This document shows, in pieces, positions 55,748 through 64,000 of a stretch of DNA of 64,000 bases. Both the position numbers and the translations under genes were made by a program. A model generated the notes under the pieces. That model worked only from the letters and a program-made list of their open reading frames with translations, made no database searches and was not told where the DNA came from. Every line of letters starts with the position of its first letter. Within the stretch, counting starts at the first letter, position 1. The DNA comes from Paenibacillus sp. MBLB1832 (GTDB taxonomy: Bacteria > Bacillota > Bacilli > Paenibacillales > NBRC-103111). Where the stretch lies: positions 2,251,001-2,315,000 of the forward strand of contig NZ_CP130319.1 in NCBI RefSeq assembly GCF_032271945.1, in the 5' to 3' direction.

Positions 55748-56284
55748 ATGGCGAGTGTTGATTTGACATTAGCATGGAGCAGTGAGCAAGAAGTGAAAGA
55801 AATCGCTCCTGCATTTATTGAAAAGTTAGAAGAGCTTCTGAAGCTCGCGGGTGAGCTGGAAGGCGTTACGGAAGGCGAAGTTGCACTCACTTTCGTCGAT
55901 GATGAAACGATCCAAGACTTGAACAAACAATATCGCAATTTGGATAAACCAACGGATGTGCTATCCTTTGCGATGAGCGAGTTCGGTGATGATGAAATTC
56001 AGATTAATTACGAAGATGATGGGGATGACGCCGAAGGGGAGCTTGAGGAAGGTGAAACGGTTTCTGAGGCGTTCATTGAGCCGCTAGGGGATATTATTAT
56101 TTCGGTGCCTCGAGCGATTGCCCAAGCGGAAGATTACGGTCATTCCGTGGAACGGGAGCTTGGCTTCCTATTCGTTCACGGTTTCTTGCATCTAATTGGC
56201 TATGATCACCAAAGTGAAGAGGAAGAGGGAGTGATGTTCGCCAAGCAGGAGGACATTTTACAGAAGGCAGGCTTGACGCGCTAA
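55748..56284 (+). CDS. ybeY: rRNA maturation endonuclease YbeY
   Basis: Metal-dependent RNase for 16S rRNA 3' maturation and ribosome quality control; 178 aa. The zinc motif is H144-GFL-H148-LIGYD-H154. NKQYRNLDKPTDVLSFAM is the second signature. Between them is an acidic insert (~80-110, DDDGDDAEGELEEGE-like) that makes it ~20 residues longer than B. subtilis YbeY. The stop overlaps the ATG of the next gene by one base (TAATG). Confidence 0.96.
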   Translation: MASVDLTLAWSSEQEVKEIAPAFIEKLEELLKLAGELEGVTEGEVALTFVDDETIQDLNKQYRNLDKPTDVLSFAMSEFGDDEIQINYEDDGDDAEGELEEGETVSEAFIEPLGDIIISVPRAIAQAEDYGHSVERELGFLFVHGFLHLIGYDHQSEEEEGVMFAKQEDILQKAGLTR

Positions 56285-56988
56285 TGGCCGGCGGTTTCCG
56301 GAAATGGCGCAGCAGCTTTCGATACGCCTATGAAGGAATCAAATATGCACTAGATACGCAGCGGAACATGAAATTTCATTTCACCGTTGCGTTTTTGGTC
56401 CTACTGGCAGCACTTCTTATTCATTTATCGAAGACAGACATCTTGTTTATCTTACTTGCTGTCACATTAATGATCGTTACCGAACTTATTAATACAGCTG
56501 TTGAAAAAGCGGTAGATCTTGCGATGCCTGATCAGCATCCGCTTGCCAAAATCGCCAAGGACGTCGCCGCGGCGTCAGTTTTGGTGTCTGCGGTATTTGC
56601 CGTAGTCGTAGGCATGATTATATTCTATGAACCGATCGATCGCCTGCTGCGGCATGCGAGATTGGAAGAGACTCCGATTTCAGCAGGCACCATCTGGGTG
56701 CTGATCGCGTTAGTCATCCTGACGGTGATCGTGATTGAGACACGCTTTGCTGACAAAGGGAAGCTCGTCCGTCCTAGCTTGCTGACAGCGATTGCTTTTG
56801 CCATATCGACAGTTATCCTAGTGTTTGTTGCGCAAACGATCGTCGTACTGCTCGCCTACACGCTCTCTATTATTATCTTGATTGTCTTATTTGATAAGAA
56901 AACAAGACCATTCCCCGCGCTATTTTTAGGCGCATTAATTGGCATTGTAGTGACGCTCCTCGCTTTTTCATGCCTAAACATGCTATAA
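56284..56988 (+). CDS. dgkA: Undecaprenol/diacylglycerol kinase DgkA with extra membrane domain
   Basis: Membrane kinase for undecaprenol (Gram-positive) or diacylglycerol; 234 aa. The first ~120 residues are the complete enzyme: RYAYEGIKYALDTQRNMKFH, VTELINTAVEKAVDL (active-site E and N) and DVAAASVLVSA. The last ~105 residues add four more predicted helices not present in B. subtilis DgkA (~123 aa) and have no family I can name. Translationally coupled to ybeY. Confidence 0.92.
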   Translation: MAGGFRKWRSSFRYAYEGIKYALDTQRNMKFHFTVAFLVLLAALLIHLSKTDILFILLAVTLMIVTELINTAVEKAVDLAMPDQHPLAKIAKDVAAASVLVSAVFAVVVGMIIFYEPIDRLLRHARLEETPISAGTIWVLIALVILTVIVIETRFADKGKLVRPSLLTAIAFAISTVILVFVAQTIVVLLAYTLSIIILIVLFDKKTRPFPALFLGALIGIVVTLLAFSCLNML

Positions 56989-57021
56989 CTTAACTATTAG
57001 TCAAAATAAACGGATCGGGGT

Positions 57022-57441
57022 ATGGAGATGGAACCTCAACAACTCATTGAACTCGCCAAAGAAGCGATGAAGCGTGCCTATACGCCTTATTCTCATTTTA
57101 AGGTCGGCGCCGCGCTGTTGGATGCCAATGGACATGTTCACTTCGGCTGTAATGTCGAGAACGCGGCCTACGGTCCTACGAACTGTGCAGAGCGAACAGC
57201 TTTGTTCCGTGCGATAGCAGATGGGCATGCGCAAGGGTCATTTCGAGCCATTGCGGTAACAGGAGATACAGAAGGTCCGATTTCACCTTGCGGGGTCTGC
57301 CGTCAAGTTTTGATTGAGCTATGCAGTCCAGAAATGCCCGTCTATTTAAGTAATCTCAAAGGAGCTTTCGTTCAAACGACCGTGGGAGCATTATTGCCTG
57401 GCGCTTTTACAACGAAAGATTTGCACACAAACGGAGGATAA
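57022..57441 (+). CDS. cdd: Cytidine deaminase
   Basis: Deaminates cytidine and deoxycytidine to uridine forms in pyrimidine salvage; 139 aa, homotetrameric type. Zinc site C55-A-E57 and PC90-GVC93. YTPYSHFKVGAALL and NVENAAYGPTNCAERTA are typical. ATG 57028 is an alternative start six bases downstream and has better spacing from CGGGG. It is 6 bases before era. Confidence 0.95.
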   Translation: MEMEPQQLIELAKEAMKRAYTPYSHFKVGAALLDANGHVHFGCNVENAAYGPTNCAERTALFRAIADGHAQGSFRAIAVTGDTEGPISPCGVCRQVLIELCSPEMPVYLSNLKGAFVQTTVGALLPGAFTTKDLHTNGG

Positions 57442-57447
57442 GTACTA

Positions 57448-58347
57448 GTGGCCAAACAAGAATTTAAATCAGGCTTTGTTGCAATTATCGGAAGGCCTAA
57501 TGTTGGGAAATCAACGCTAATGAATCAAATTATCGGCCAGAAGATCGCCATTATGTCCGACAAGCCTCAGACAACTAGAAACAAGATTCATGGCGTTTAT
57601 ACGTCAGCTAATGGTCAAATTGTTTTCTTGGATACACCTGGTATCCATAAACCTACGTCTAAGCTTGGGGATTATATGAGCAAAGTTGCTCATGGAACAC
57701 TGGGCGAAGTCGATGCCGTACTTTTCCTAGTTGATGTTGCGGATGGCATTGGCGGCGGAGACCGTTATATTATTGAGCAATTGAAGAATGTCGAAACACC
57801 TGTCATTTTGGTACTGAACAAAATCGATCTGATCCAACCAGAGCAATTGCTTGAAATTATCACAAAGTACAAAGATTTATATAACTTCGCGGAAATTATT
57901 CCGGTGTCAGCTTTGAAAGGGAATAACGTGACTACGCTGCTTGAGCAGATTATTCGTTATTTGCCAGAAGGTCCTCAATACTATCCTGCGGATCAAATTA
58001 CCGATCATCCAGAGCAATTTGTTTGCGCGGAGCTCATTCGTGAGAAAATTTTGCATATGACACGGGAAGAAATTCCACATTCGATCGCGGTACAAATCGA
58101 AGATATGCGCGTGGAATCGAACGGTGTTGTTCATATCTCTGCTGTTATTTTCGTCGAGCGCGATTCGCAAAAAGGGATTGTTATCGGCAAGCAAGGCGCA
58201 TTGCTCAAGTCAGTGGCTACGCAAGCGCGCCGCGACATTGAAACGCTGCTTGGCTCCAAAACCTTCTTGGAGCTGTGGGTCAAAGTGAAGAAAGATTGGA
58301 GAAATCAAGATCGAGTTCTGCGTGATCTCGGTTTCCGTCACGATTAA
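57448..58347 (+). CDS. era: GTPase Era
   Basis: Essential GTPase of 30S assembly that binds the 3' end of 16S rRNA; 299 aa. GTG start 57448 behind GGAGG. G domain with [23 protein letters not shown] and LNKIDL; the C-terminal KH domain contains [21 protein letters not shown] in parts. It lies between cdd and yqzL as in B. subtilis. Confidence 0.98.
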   Translation: MAKQEFKSGFVAIIGRPNVGKSTLMNQIIGQKIAIMSDKPQTTRNKIHGVYTSANGQIVFLDTPGIHKPTSKLGDYMSKVAHGTLGEVDAVLFLVDVADGIGGGDRYIIEQLKNVETPVILVLNKIDLIQPEQLLEIITKYKDLYNFAEIIPVSALKGNNVTTLLEQIIRYLPEGPQYYPADQITDHPEQFVCAELIREKILHMTREEIPHSIAVQIEDMRVESNGVVHISAVIFVERDSQKGIVIGKQGALLKSVATQARRDIETLLGSKTFLELWVKVKKDWRNQDRVLRDLGFRHD

Positions 58348-58452
58348 TCCACACCGCTCATAATTCCCTGAGAGTACCAGTTTTTAATTCGCATAGTGAA
58401 GCCCCCATTGCACATCCTATGAACATCACGTTCGATGGGGAGGATGCTGAAC

Positions 58453-58605
58453 ATGAAAGATTTTTCGTGGACGTATTTTTCAAAGACCGGTGATGTAGAC
58501 GCCTATCTGCTGTACAAACAAGTAACGGGAGAGCCTGGCATGGATACGGAAGTTCAGGAAGAGGATCAAAGTAACGAAGAGCCGCTCGACGGTCTAACGA
58601 TGTAA
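58453..58605 (+). CDS. YqzL family small protein
   Basis: Protein of 50 aa, ATG 58453 nine bases after GGGGAGG. It starts KDFSWTYFSKTGDVDAYLLY, which matches the YqzL family (short aromatic N-terminus, then DxYLL). The C-terminus is acidic. Bacillus yqzL also lies between era and recO. Function unknown. Confidence 0.82.
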   Translation: MKDFSWTYFSKTGDVDAYLLYKQVTGEPGMDTEVQEEDQSNEEPLDGLTM

Positions 58606-58646
58606 CGTGATTATAAGGCGTTAGCGGCTTTCATGGGGGAAGCCAA

Positions 58647-59396
58647 TTGCTGCAAAGTGTCCAGGGAATTGTCATTCGTAGCATGGACTACGGTGAAGGG
58701 AACAAAATTATCCGTTTATTCACCCCCGAGCTGGGGAAGGTTGGCATTATGGCTCGCGGAGCGAAGAAATTGAAAAGCAAGCATGGCGCCGTTACGCAGC
58801 TGTTTACGTACGGCGATTTTGTTTTTTTCAAACAGCGGGGACAGATGGGCTCATTAAACGGTGCGGAAATCATTGAGGCTCATCATGCGCTTCGCGAAGA
58901 TTTACACAAATCGGCGTATGCTTCTTATTTAGCTGAAATGACCGATCGCATGTTAGCGGATGAAGAGGGGAATGCCTTTCTTTTCGAACAACTTCGTGCG
59001 GGTTTGATGGCCATAGAAGAAGATAAAGACATGCAAATTATTACGCATCTCTATGAGATGAAAATGTTTGATTTGGCGGGGTACTTACCTGTCACTGATG
59101 CCTGTGTTTCTTGTGGCGAAACCGCTGGTTTAACGACGTTCAGCCCAACGTTAGGCGGGACATTATGCTTGCGTTGTCGACATAAAGACCCTTCGACGAT
59201 TCCAATCGGCGAAGGAACCTACAAACTGCTTCGGCTATTTCCAAGGATGGATATGCGCAGATTAGGTTCCGTACAGGTGAAGGAAGAAACGAAGGCGCAG
59301 CTGAAACTCTGTATGCGTACCTATATGGATGTACATATCGGCGTTCAATGGAAATCAAGAGGGTTTATTGAACAAATGGAGAAATACAATATCTAG
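58647..59396 (+). CDS. recO: DNA repair protein RecO
   Basis: Helps load RecA on SSB-coated DNA with RecR; 249 aa. TTG start 58647 with GGGGGAAG upstream. N-terminal OB fold (QGIVIRSMDYGEGNKIIRLFT in parts), then a helical domain with the zinc-type cysteines CVSCG and CLRC near 151-175. Normal length. Confidence 0.95.
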   Translation: MLQSVQGIVIRSMDYGEGNKIIRLFTPELGKVGIMARGAKKLKSKHGAVTQLFTYGDFVFFKQRGQMGSLNGAEIIEAHHALREDLHKSAYASYLAEMTDRMLADEEGNAFLFEQLRAGLMAIEEDKDMQIITHLYEMKMFDLAGYLPVTDACVSCGETAGLTTFSPTLGGTLCLRCRHKDPSTIPIGEGTYKLLRLFPRMDMRRLGSVQVKEETKAQLKLCMRTYMDVHIGVQWKSRGFIEQMEKYNI

Positions 59397-59411
59397 CGGC
59401 TGCTAGCCAAA

Positions 59412-59440
59412 TTGACATGTGATTCTGGCTTTGATATGAT
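59412..59440 (+). promoter_or_regulatory. Sigma-A promoter of the PPDK regulator gene
   Basis: TTGACA (59412-59417), 17 bases, TATGAT (59435-59440). It leaves a leader of about 80 bases. An ORF starting at this TTG is therefore not the real gene start. Confidence 0.85.
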
Positions 59441-59528
59441 GGTTGGAAATCACCTCGCCCTTGTGCAGTCGCATATCGGTGAGGTTTTTCAGTTTAGGGT
59501 CTTGTCCCTGTTGGAAGGGGTTAAATGG

Positions 59529-60341
59529 ATGAATAACACACAACCTACGCGTGTATATGTCGTTTCGGATTCTGTCGGGGAAACAGGGGAATCCGTCGTT
59601 CGAGCAGCGGCGATGCAGTTTCATCCTGTTCCTGTTGAAATTGTACGTGCTCCTTTTATTCATGATTTCGAAGGCATCGATAAAGTGATTAACGCCATTC
59701 GTACACACGGTGGAATTGTTGTCTTTACGCTTGTTATCCCAGAGTTGCGGGATGATTTAATTGCGAAATCCAACCAGTACGATATTCCTTATATCGATTT
59801 ACTGGGACCTGTCGTTACCGCACTAGGGCATGCGCTGCACCAAGAGCCGCGTCGGCAGCCAGGCATGATTCATCCGTTGGATGAGGACTATTTCAAGAAA
59901 GTGGAAGCCGTCGAATTTGCTGTAAAATATGATGATGGCCGTGATTTCAGCGGCATTCAGAAGGCAGATATCATTTTGCTGGGCGTATCCCGCACTTCCA
60001 AAACGCCGTTATCGATGTATCTCGCGCACAAAAGATTAAAGGTAGCCAATGTGCCGCTTGTACCTGAAATGCAGCCGCCAGCGGCCATTTATACCGTGCC
60101 GAAAGATAAAATTATAGGTCTTCGTATCGACCCCGATAAATTGAACGTGATTCGACAAGAACGGCTGCGCACATTAGGTTTAGCGGAAAATGCAACCTAT
60201 GCCAATGTAGAACGTATTAAACTAGAACTGGATTTTGCTGATAAAATTATGAGTAAAATCGGGTGCGTCATCTTCGATGTATCGAATCGCGCGGTAGAAG
60301 AAACGGCAAGTTTGATCATGGATCATATCGAACATGTTTAA
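59529..60341 (+). CDS. Pyruvate, phosphate dikinase regulatory protein (kinase/phosphorylase)
   Basis: Bifunctional enzyme that inactivates PPDK with ADP and reactivates it with phosphate; 270 aa. ATG 59529 is 8 bases after GGAAGGGG. The family motifs are VYVVSDSVGETGESVVRAA, the P-loop-like LLGVSRTSKTPLSMYLAH and a C-terminal R-x-E-R-like region (RLRTLGLAENATYAN). The B. subtilis counterpart YqfL lies next to the regulator CcpN; no ccpN is present here. Whether PPDK or PEP synthase is the target depends on genes outside the window. Confidence 0.93.
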   Translation: MNNTQPTRVYVVSDSVGETGESVVRAAAMQFHPVPVEIVRAPFIHDFEGIDKVINAIRTHGGIVVFTLVIPELRDDLIAKSNQYDIPYIDLLGPVVTALGHALHQEPRRQPGMIHPLDEDYFKKVEAVEFAVKYDDGRDFSGIQKADIILLGVSRTSKTPLSMYLAHKRLKVANVPLVPEMQPPAAIYTVPKDKIIGLRIDPDKLNVIRQERLRTLGLAENATYANVERIKLELDFADKIMSKIGCVIFDVSNRAVEETASLIMDHIEHV

Positions 60342-60432
60342 TCTCCTTTTATGTCATGTCTTGCAGGATTTTTTGTATGTCCATCGTATATAATAGTACG
60401 GTGAGATTTCAACAAAAGGCAGGAGCTGTCAA

Positions 60433-60897
60433 GTGGTTGCCAGAACTATTATTGTGGATGCCGATGCATGCCCTGTAAAGGCGGAAATTGAACAAGCGGG
60501 CAGAGAATTTGGTGTACAAGTTATGCTAGTTGCTTCTTACGATCACAAGATGAAGGAAAGTACCGGCGTTAAGGTTGTACAAGTCGATCGTTCCGATCAA
60601 TCTGTCGATTTATATATTGCGAATCAGATTCGGTCAGGAGATATTTTGGTGACACAGGACTTCGGGCTTGCCGCCTTAGGCTTAGCGAAGGGTTCGATCT
60701 GTCTAACGAATCGGGGGCAAGAATATACCGATAGTTCAATTGATTACCTCCTGGAGCGCCGTCATGCCTCTGCCAAAATGCGAAGAAATGGAAAGCATAC
60801 AAAAGGCCCCAGGCCATTTACCGAGGAAGATCGTAAAAATTTTCTACATGGTTTGACAAAACTTTTAAAATATTTGCAGGAAATCGAAAAGAAGTAG
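60433..60897 (+). CDS. YaiI/YqxD family protein (UPF0178)
   Basis: Protein of 154 aa with a PIN-like nuclease appearance. GTG start 60433 behind AGGAG. Motifs: IIVDADACPVK, VASYDHKMKE, DILVTQDFGLAALGLAKG and the C-terminal KGPRPFTEEDRKNF. The conserved Asp residues would fit metal-dependent RNase activity, not shown for this family to my knowledge. It precedes dnaG as yqxD does in B. subtilis. TATAAT lies at 60389-60394. Confidence 0.9.
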   Translation: MVARTIIVDADACPVKAEIEQAGREFGVQVMLVASYDHKMKESTGVKVVQVDRSDQSVDLYIANQIRSGDILVTQDFGLAALGLAKGSICLTNRGQEYTDSSIDYLLERRHASAKMRRNGKHTKGPRPFTEEDRKNFLHGLTKLLKYLQEIEKK

Positions 60898-60945
60898 CGA
60901 ATACTTCTTAGTCGGAAAAGCGACCTGAATTGTAGGTGGATTGAA

Positions 60946-62793
60946 ATGAGGTACGGACGCATACCTGAAGAGGTAATTGAGGCTGTACTGAAGCGCCATG
61001 ATATTGTAGATGTCATTGGCAGGCACGTACATTTAAGTAAACAAGGGCATTATATGAAAGGGCTGTGTCCCTTTCACTCAGAGAAGAGTCCTTCCTTCAC
61101 CGTGACGCCGGAGAAACAAATTTATCGTTGTTTCGGGTGTCAGGCAGGCGGAAACTTGATTCGTTTTATTATGGAGATTGAAGGGCTAAGCTTTGCTGAA
61201 GCTGTTACAAAGCTCGCAGAAGATGCGGATATCCCCATTACGTGGGAAGAACTATCCGAGGAACAGAGCGAGGGGCAACAGGAGAAAGCAACATTGTTGA
61301 AAGCTTATGAGTTTGCTGCCAAGTTCTATCATTACGTATTGGGCAACACCGATCAAGGGAGAGCGGCCAAAGGCTATCTCACCTCAAGAGGGATATCCGA
61401 TAAGTTGATTGACACTTTCCAGATTGGTTATGCACCGTTAATGTGGGACACGCTCGTTCAGCAATTGGATAAGCGAGGATTCGATTTAGCACTCATGGAA
61501 AAGGGTGGACTCCTTTCCGCCAAACATGAAGGTCATGGTTACGTGGATAAATTCCGCGAACGTATCATGTTCCCTATTTGCGACTCTACGGGTAAAGTAA
61601 TTGCTTTTGCTGGAAGAGCCATGGGAGATGCTCAGCCCAAATATTTAAATAGTCCAGAATCAATTCTTTTTAATAAGAGTCGAACCTTATACAATCTTCA
61701 TTTAGCTCGTCCTAACATGCGCAAGCAGCAGCAGGCGGTTATTTTCGAAGGGTATGTGGACTTAATTAAAGCTTGGGAAGCTGGCGTCATGAATGGTGTT
61801 GCCTCGATGGGAACAGCGCTTACGAAAGAGCATGCACTCATTCTCAACCGAAATGCTGATGAAATCGTCATCTGTTATGATGGCGACAATGCAGGGCAAT
61901 CCGCTGCTTATAAGAGCATTCCTTTATTGGAAGAGACAGGTAGCCGAGTCACGGTCGCGATGCTGCCAGATGGGAAGGATCCCGACGATTATATTCGCAA
62001 TTATGGGTTTGACCGATTCGCAAGGGAGATCATTGGATCTGCCGTGCCATCGATGAAATATAAGCTGTTATATATCCGTAGGAATTTTAAATTGCATGAA
62101 GACGATGAACGACTTCGTTATCTGCAATCTGCTGTGAAATTGATTAGTCATTTACAATCTCCAATGGAACGTGAACATTATCTCAAACAGCTAGCATCTG
62201 AGTTCCCAGATTCCTCGTATGAAGCGATGAAGTTGGATCTTCATGAAATCTTGCTGCAGTCGGAAAAAAAACGGTGGGATGGGGATAATAAACCAATTCT
62301 GTGGAATAATGTTATGAATAATGGGAGAACAGCGGAACGAACACGGAAAAAGACCCCCTCGTTACTACCAGCCTATCATAACGCCGAAAGGTTAATTTTG
62401 GCTGTGATGATGCATGATCGTGACGTATGTGCGCACGTTGAAGCGCAATTGGGTGATCAGTTTAATGTTGAAGCTCACGCAGTCTTAGCTGCTTATTTAT
62501 ATGCTTACTACGCTCAGTATGTAGAGCCCGATGCAAGCCGGTACATTGCCATGCTGCAAGACGAACAGCTGGAGAGCTTGGCAAGCTCCATCGTTATGAT
62601 GGGAGCAGGCCATGGAATGAACGAACAAGTGATTGACGACTATATTCGCCAAATTCGTAAAGTTCCCATGCAAGAAGAAGTAGAACGCAAGAAAGAAGAA
62701 CAAGTTCGCGCAGAACGCGCGGGCGACCATCTTAGAGCTGCACAAATAGCAATTGAAATTATTGCCCTAGAAAAACGGTTGAAGTCATCTTAG
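60946..62793 (+). CDS. dnaG: DNA primase DnaG
   Basis: Makes RNA primers at the replication fork; 615 aa. Zinc finger C41-x2-H44 and C62-x2-C65; TOPRIM core with VIFEGYVDLIKAW and VICYDGDNAGQSA; the C-terminal ~150 residues bind the helicase DnaB/DnaC. First gene of the dnaG-sigA pair. Confidence 0.98.
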   Translation: MRYGRIPEEVIEAVLKRHDIVDVIGRHVHLSKQGHYMKGLCPFHSEKSPSFTVTPEKQIYRCFGCQAGGNLIRFIMEIEGLSFAEAVTKLAEDADIPITWEELSEEQSEGQQEKATLLKAYEFAAKFYHYVLGNTDQGRAAKGYLTSRGISDKLIDTFQIGYAPLMWDTLVQQLDKRGFDLALMEKGGLLSAKHEGHGYVDKFRERIMFPICDSTGKVIAFAGRAMGDAQPKYLNSPESILFNKSRTLYNLHLARPNMRKQQQAVIFEGYVDLIKAWEAGVMNGVASMGTALTKEHALILNRNADEIVICYDGDNAGQSAAYKSIPLLEETGSRVTVAMLPDGKDPDDYIRNYGFDRFAREIIGSAVPSMKYKLLYIRRNFKLHEDDERLRYLQSAVKLISHLQSPMEREHYLKQLASEFPDSSYEAMKLDLHEILLQSEKKRWDGDNKPILWNNVMNNGRTAERTRKKTPSLLPAYHNAERLILAVMMHDRDVCAHVEAQLGDQFNVEAHAVLAAYLYAYYAQYVEPDASRYIAMLQDEQLESLASSIVMMGAGHGMNEQVIDDYIRQIRKVPMQEEVERKKEEQVRAERAGDHLRAAQIAIEIIALEKRLKSS

Positions 62794-62830
62794 ATAGACT
62801 GATATGACTAGGGAGGAGGGAGTCCGTACC

Positions 62831-63946
62831 ATGGCGAATGATCAGCGTACAGAACTAGAGACAGAATTAACCTTGGAACAGGTGAAAGACCAGCTTATCG
62901 AACAAGGGAAGAAGCGGTCTTCACTTACTTACAAGGATATCATGGAGAAATTAGCTCCTTTTGATCAGGATCCTGAACAAATCGATGAGTTCTTTGAACA
63001 ACTTTCCGAGCAAGGGATCGATGTTGGGAACGAGTCCGATGATGATTCGATGAATCCAGAAGAAAACGAGCGCGACGAATTTAACTTCGATGATGATCTG
63101 GCTTTGCCGCCAGGGATTAAAATTAATGATCCTGTTCGGATGTACTTGAAGGAAATTGGGCGTGTACCGCTTCTCTCTGCGGAAGATGAAGTTGGATTGG
63201 CCAAGCGTATCGAGAACGGGGACGAAGAAGCCAAGCGTCGTTTGGCTGAAGCAAACTTAAGACTCGTTGTAAGTATCGCCAAACGTTATGTCGGGCGTGG
63301 CATGTTGTTTCTCGATTTGATTCAAGAAGGCAATATGGGTCTGATCAAAGCCGTTGAGAAATTTGATCATACCAAAGGGTATAAATTCAGTACCTATGCG
63401 ACCTGGTGGATTCGTCAAGCGATTACACGCGCAATTGCCGATCAAGCGAGAACGATTCGGATTCCGGTACATATGGTGGAAACAATTAATAAATTGATTC
63501 GTGTTTCCCGTCAATTGCTGCAAGAATTAGGGCGCGAACCGACGCCAGAAGAAATTGCTAAAGAGATGGATTTGAGCACAGATAAAGTTCGTGAAATCAT
63601 GAAAATCGCCCAAGAGCCTGTTTCCTTAGAAACTCCGATTGGTGAAGAAGATGATTCACATTTAGGGGATTTTATCGAGGATCAAGAGGCATTAGCACCT
63701 GCAGATGCAGCGGCATACGAGCTTCTGAAAGAACAGTTAGAAGATGTGCTTGATACGTTAACGGAAAGAGAAGAGAATGTGCTTCGCTTGCGTTTCGGAC
63801 TGGATGATGGACGTACAAGAACATTAGAAGAAGTAGGAAAAGTTTTCGGTGTTACGCGGGAACGGATTCGTCAAATTGAAGCGAAAGCGTTGCGCAAATT
63901 GAGACATCCTAGCCGTAGTAAACGATTGAAAGACTTTTTGGAATAA
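62831..63946 (+). CDS. sigA: Principal sigma factor SigA (RpoD)
   Basis: Housekeeping sigma factor; 371 aa. ATG 62831 is 9 bases after GGGAGGAGGGAG; the frame runs back to 62804 without a start signal. N-terminal region 1.1 ([20 protein letters not shown]), acidic stretch near 80-95, region 1.2 ([17 protein letters not shown]), region 2 ([17 protein letters not shown]), region 3, and region 4 ([18 protein letters not shown], then [20 protein letters not shown], in parts). Last gene of the window. Confidence 0.98.
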   Translation: MANDQRTELETELTLEQVKDQLIEQGKKRSSLTYKDIMEKLAPFDQDPEQIDEFFEQLSEQGIDVGNESDDDSMNPEENERDEFNFDDDLALPPGIKINDPVRMYLKEIGRVPLLSAEDEVGLAKRIENGDEEAKRRLAEANLRLVVSIAKRYVGRGMLFLDLIQEGNMGLIKAVEKFDHTKGYKFSTYATWWIRQAITRAIADQARTIRIPVHMVETINKLIRVSRQLLQELGREPTPEEIAKEMDLSTDKVREIMKIAQEPVSLETPIGEEDDSHLGDFIEDQEALAPADAAAYELLKEQLEDVLDTLTEREENVLRLRFGLDDGRTRTLEEVGKVFGVTRERIRQIEAKALRKLRHPSRSKRLKDFLE

Positions 63947-63960
63947 CATCGCTATGAGTG

Positions 63961-63991
63961 GGCCCTGCCAGATTCGGCGGGGTCTTTTTTT
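63961..63991 (+). terminator. Terminator after sigA
   Basis: GGCCCTGCC pairs with GGCGGGGTC (two G-T pairs), followed by TTTTTTT. Confidence 0.88.
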
Positions 63992-64000
63992 GCGATAATT

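Noticed and set aside
59412..59528. 39-residue N-terminal extension of the PPDK regulator
   Set aside because: Its start codon is the -35 TTGACA of a good promoter; the real ATG has a Shine-Dalgarno.
1..64000. Insertion sequences, tRNA/rRNA genes, CRISPR arrays, attachment sites
   Set aside because: No transposase or integrase motifs, no tRNA-like cloverleaf, no regularly spaced repeats noticed when reading both strands.

Overview
The window is a chromosomal segment of an endospore-forming member of the Bacillales, most likely Paenibacillus or a close relative. The gene order comEC, holA, rpsT, gpr, spoIIP, yqxA-like, lepA, hemW, hrcA, grpE, dnaK, dnaJ, prmA, rsmE, mtaB, and later rpsU, yqeY, nfeD, floA, yqfC, yqfD, phoH, pgpH, ybeY, dgkA, cdd, era, yqzL, recO, PPDK regulator, dnaG, sigA is the conserved block of Bacillus subtilis. 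Paenibacillus-like traits are frequent TTG/GTG starts behind strong Shine-Dalgarno sequences, AddAB, and a secreted GH26-type glycosidase with a copper-amine-oxidase-like tail. No rRNA, tRNA, CRISPR array, insertion sequence or prophage was seen. Almost everything is on the + strand.

Layout. 1-4.7 kb: 3' part of comEC, a chemotaxis-receptor remnant, and an ECF sigma/anti-sigma pair behind its own ECF-type promoter. 4.9-9.3 kb: holA, rpsT (opposite strand), and sporulation/germination genes gpr, spoIIP and a yqxA-like gene. 9.4-13 kb: lepA, hemW and an N-acetylglutamate-synthase-like acetyltransferase behind a probable ArgR-controlled promoter. 13-20 kb: the HrcA/CIRCE heat-shock operon hrcA-chaperonin-grpE-dnaK-dnaJ; its second gene encodes an archaeal-like (group II/III) chaperonin. 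Two small proteins follow, one of the YfhD family. 20-28 kb: a secreted glycerophosphodiesterase with a cre site, prmA, a site-2 protease homologue, rsmE, mtaB, deoC, a Na/Pi cotransporter homologue and an RlmI-type methyltransferase. 28-41 kb: double-strand-break repair genes addB, addA, sbcD, sbcC. 41-46 kb is the accessory part: a trypsin-like protease, the GH26-type enzyme, and a TetR regulator fused in frame to an FAD oxidoreductase. 46-64 kb: rsgA, a HIT protein, rpsU-yqeY, an ECF-controlled nfeD-floA unit, the yqfC to recO core cluster, and the primase/sigma-A genes.

The most interesting points are: (1) an archaeal-type chaperonin translationally coupled to the HrcA repressor; (2) an ECF regulatory circuit readable from DNA alone, with matching promoters in front of the sigma gene and of nfeD-floA 46 kb away; (3) a regulator-enzyme fusion that keeps an intact internal ribosome binding site; (4) an ArgR-type double operator in front of a short N-acetylglutamate-synthase-like gene; (5) sharply bounded GC-rich blocks (70-78% in counted 60-base stretches against 35-43% in the same genes) inside four otherwise ordinary genes.
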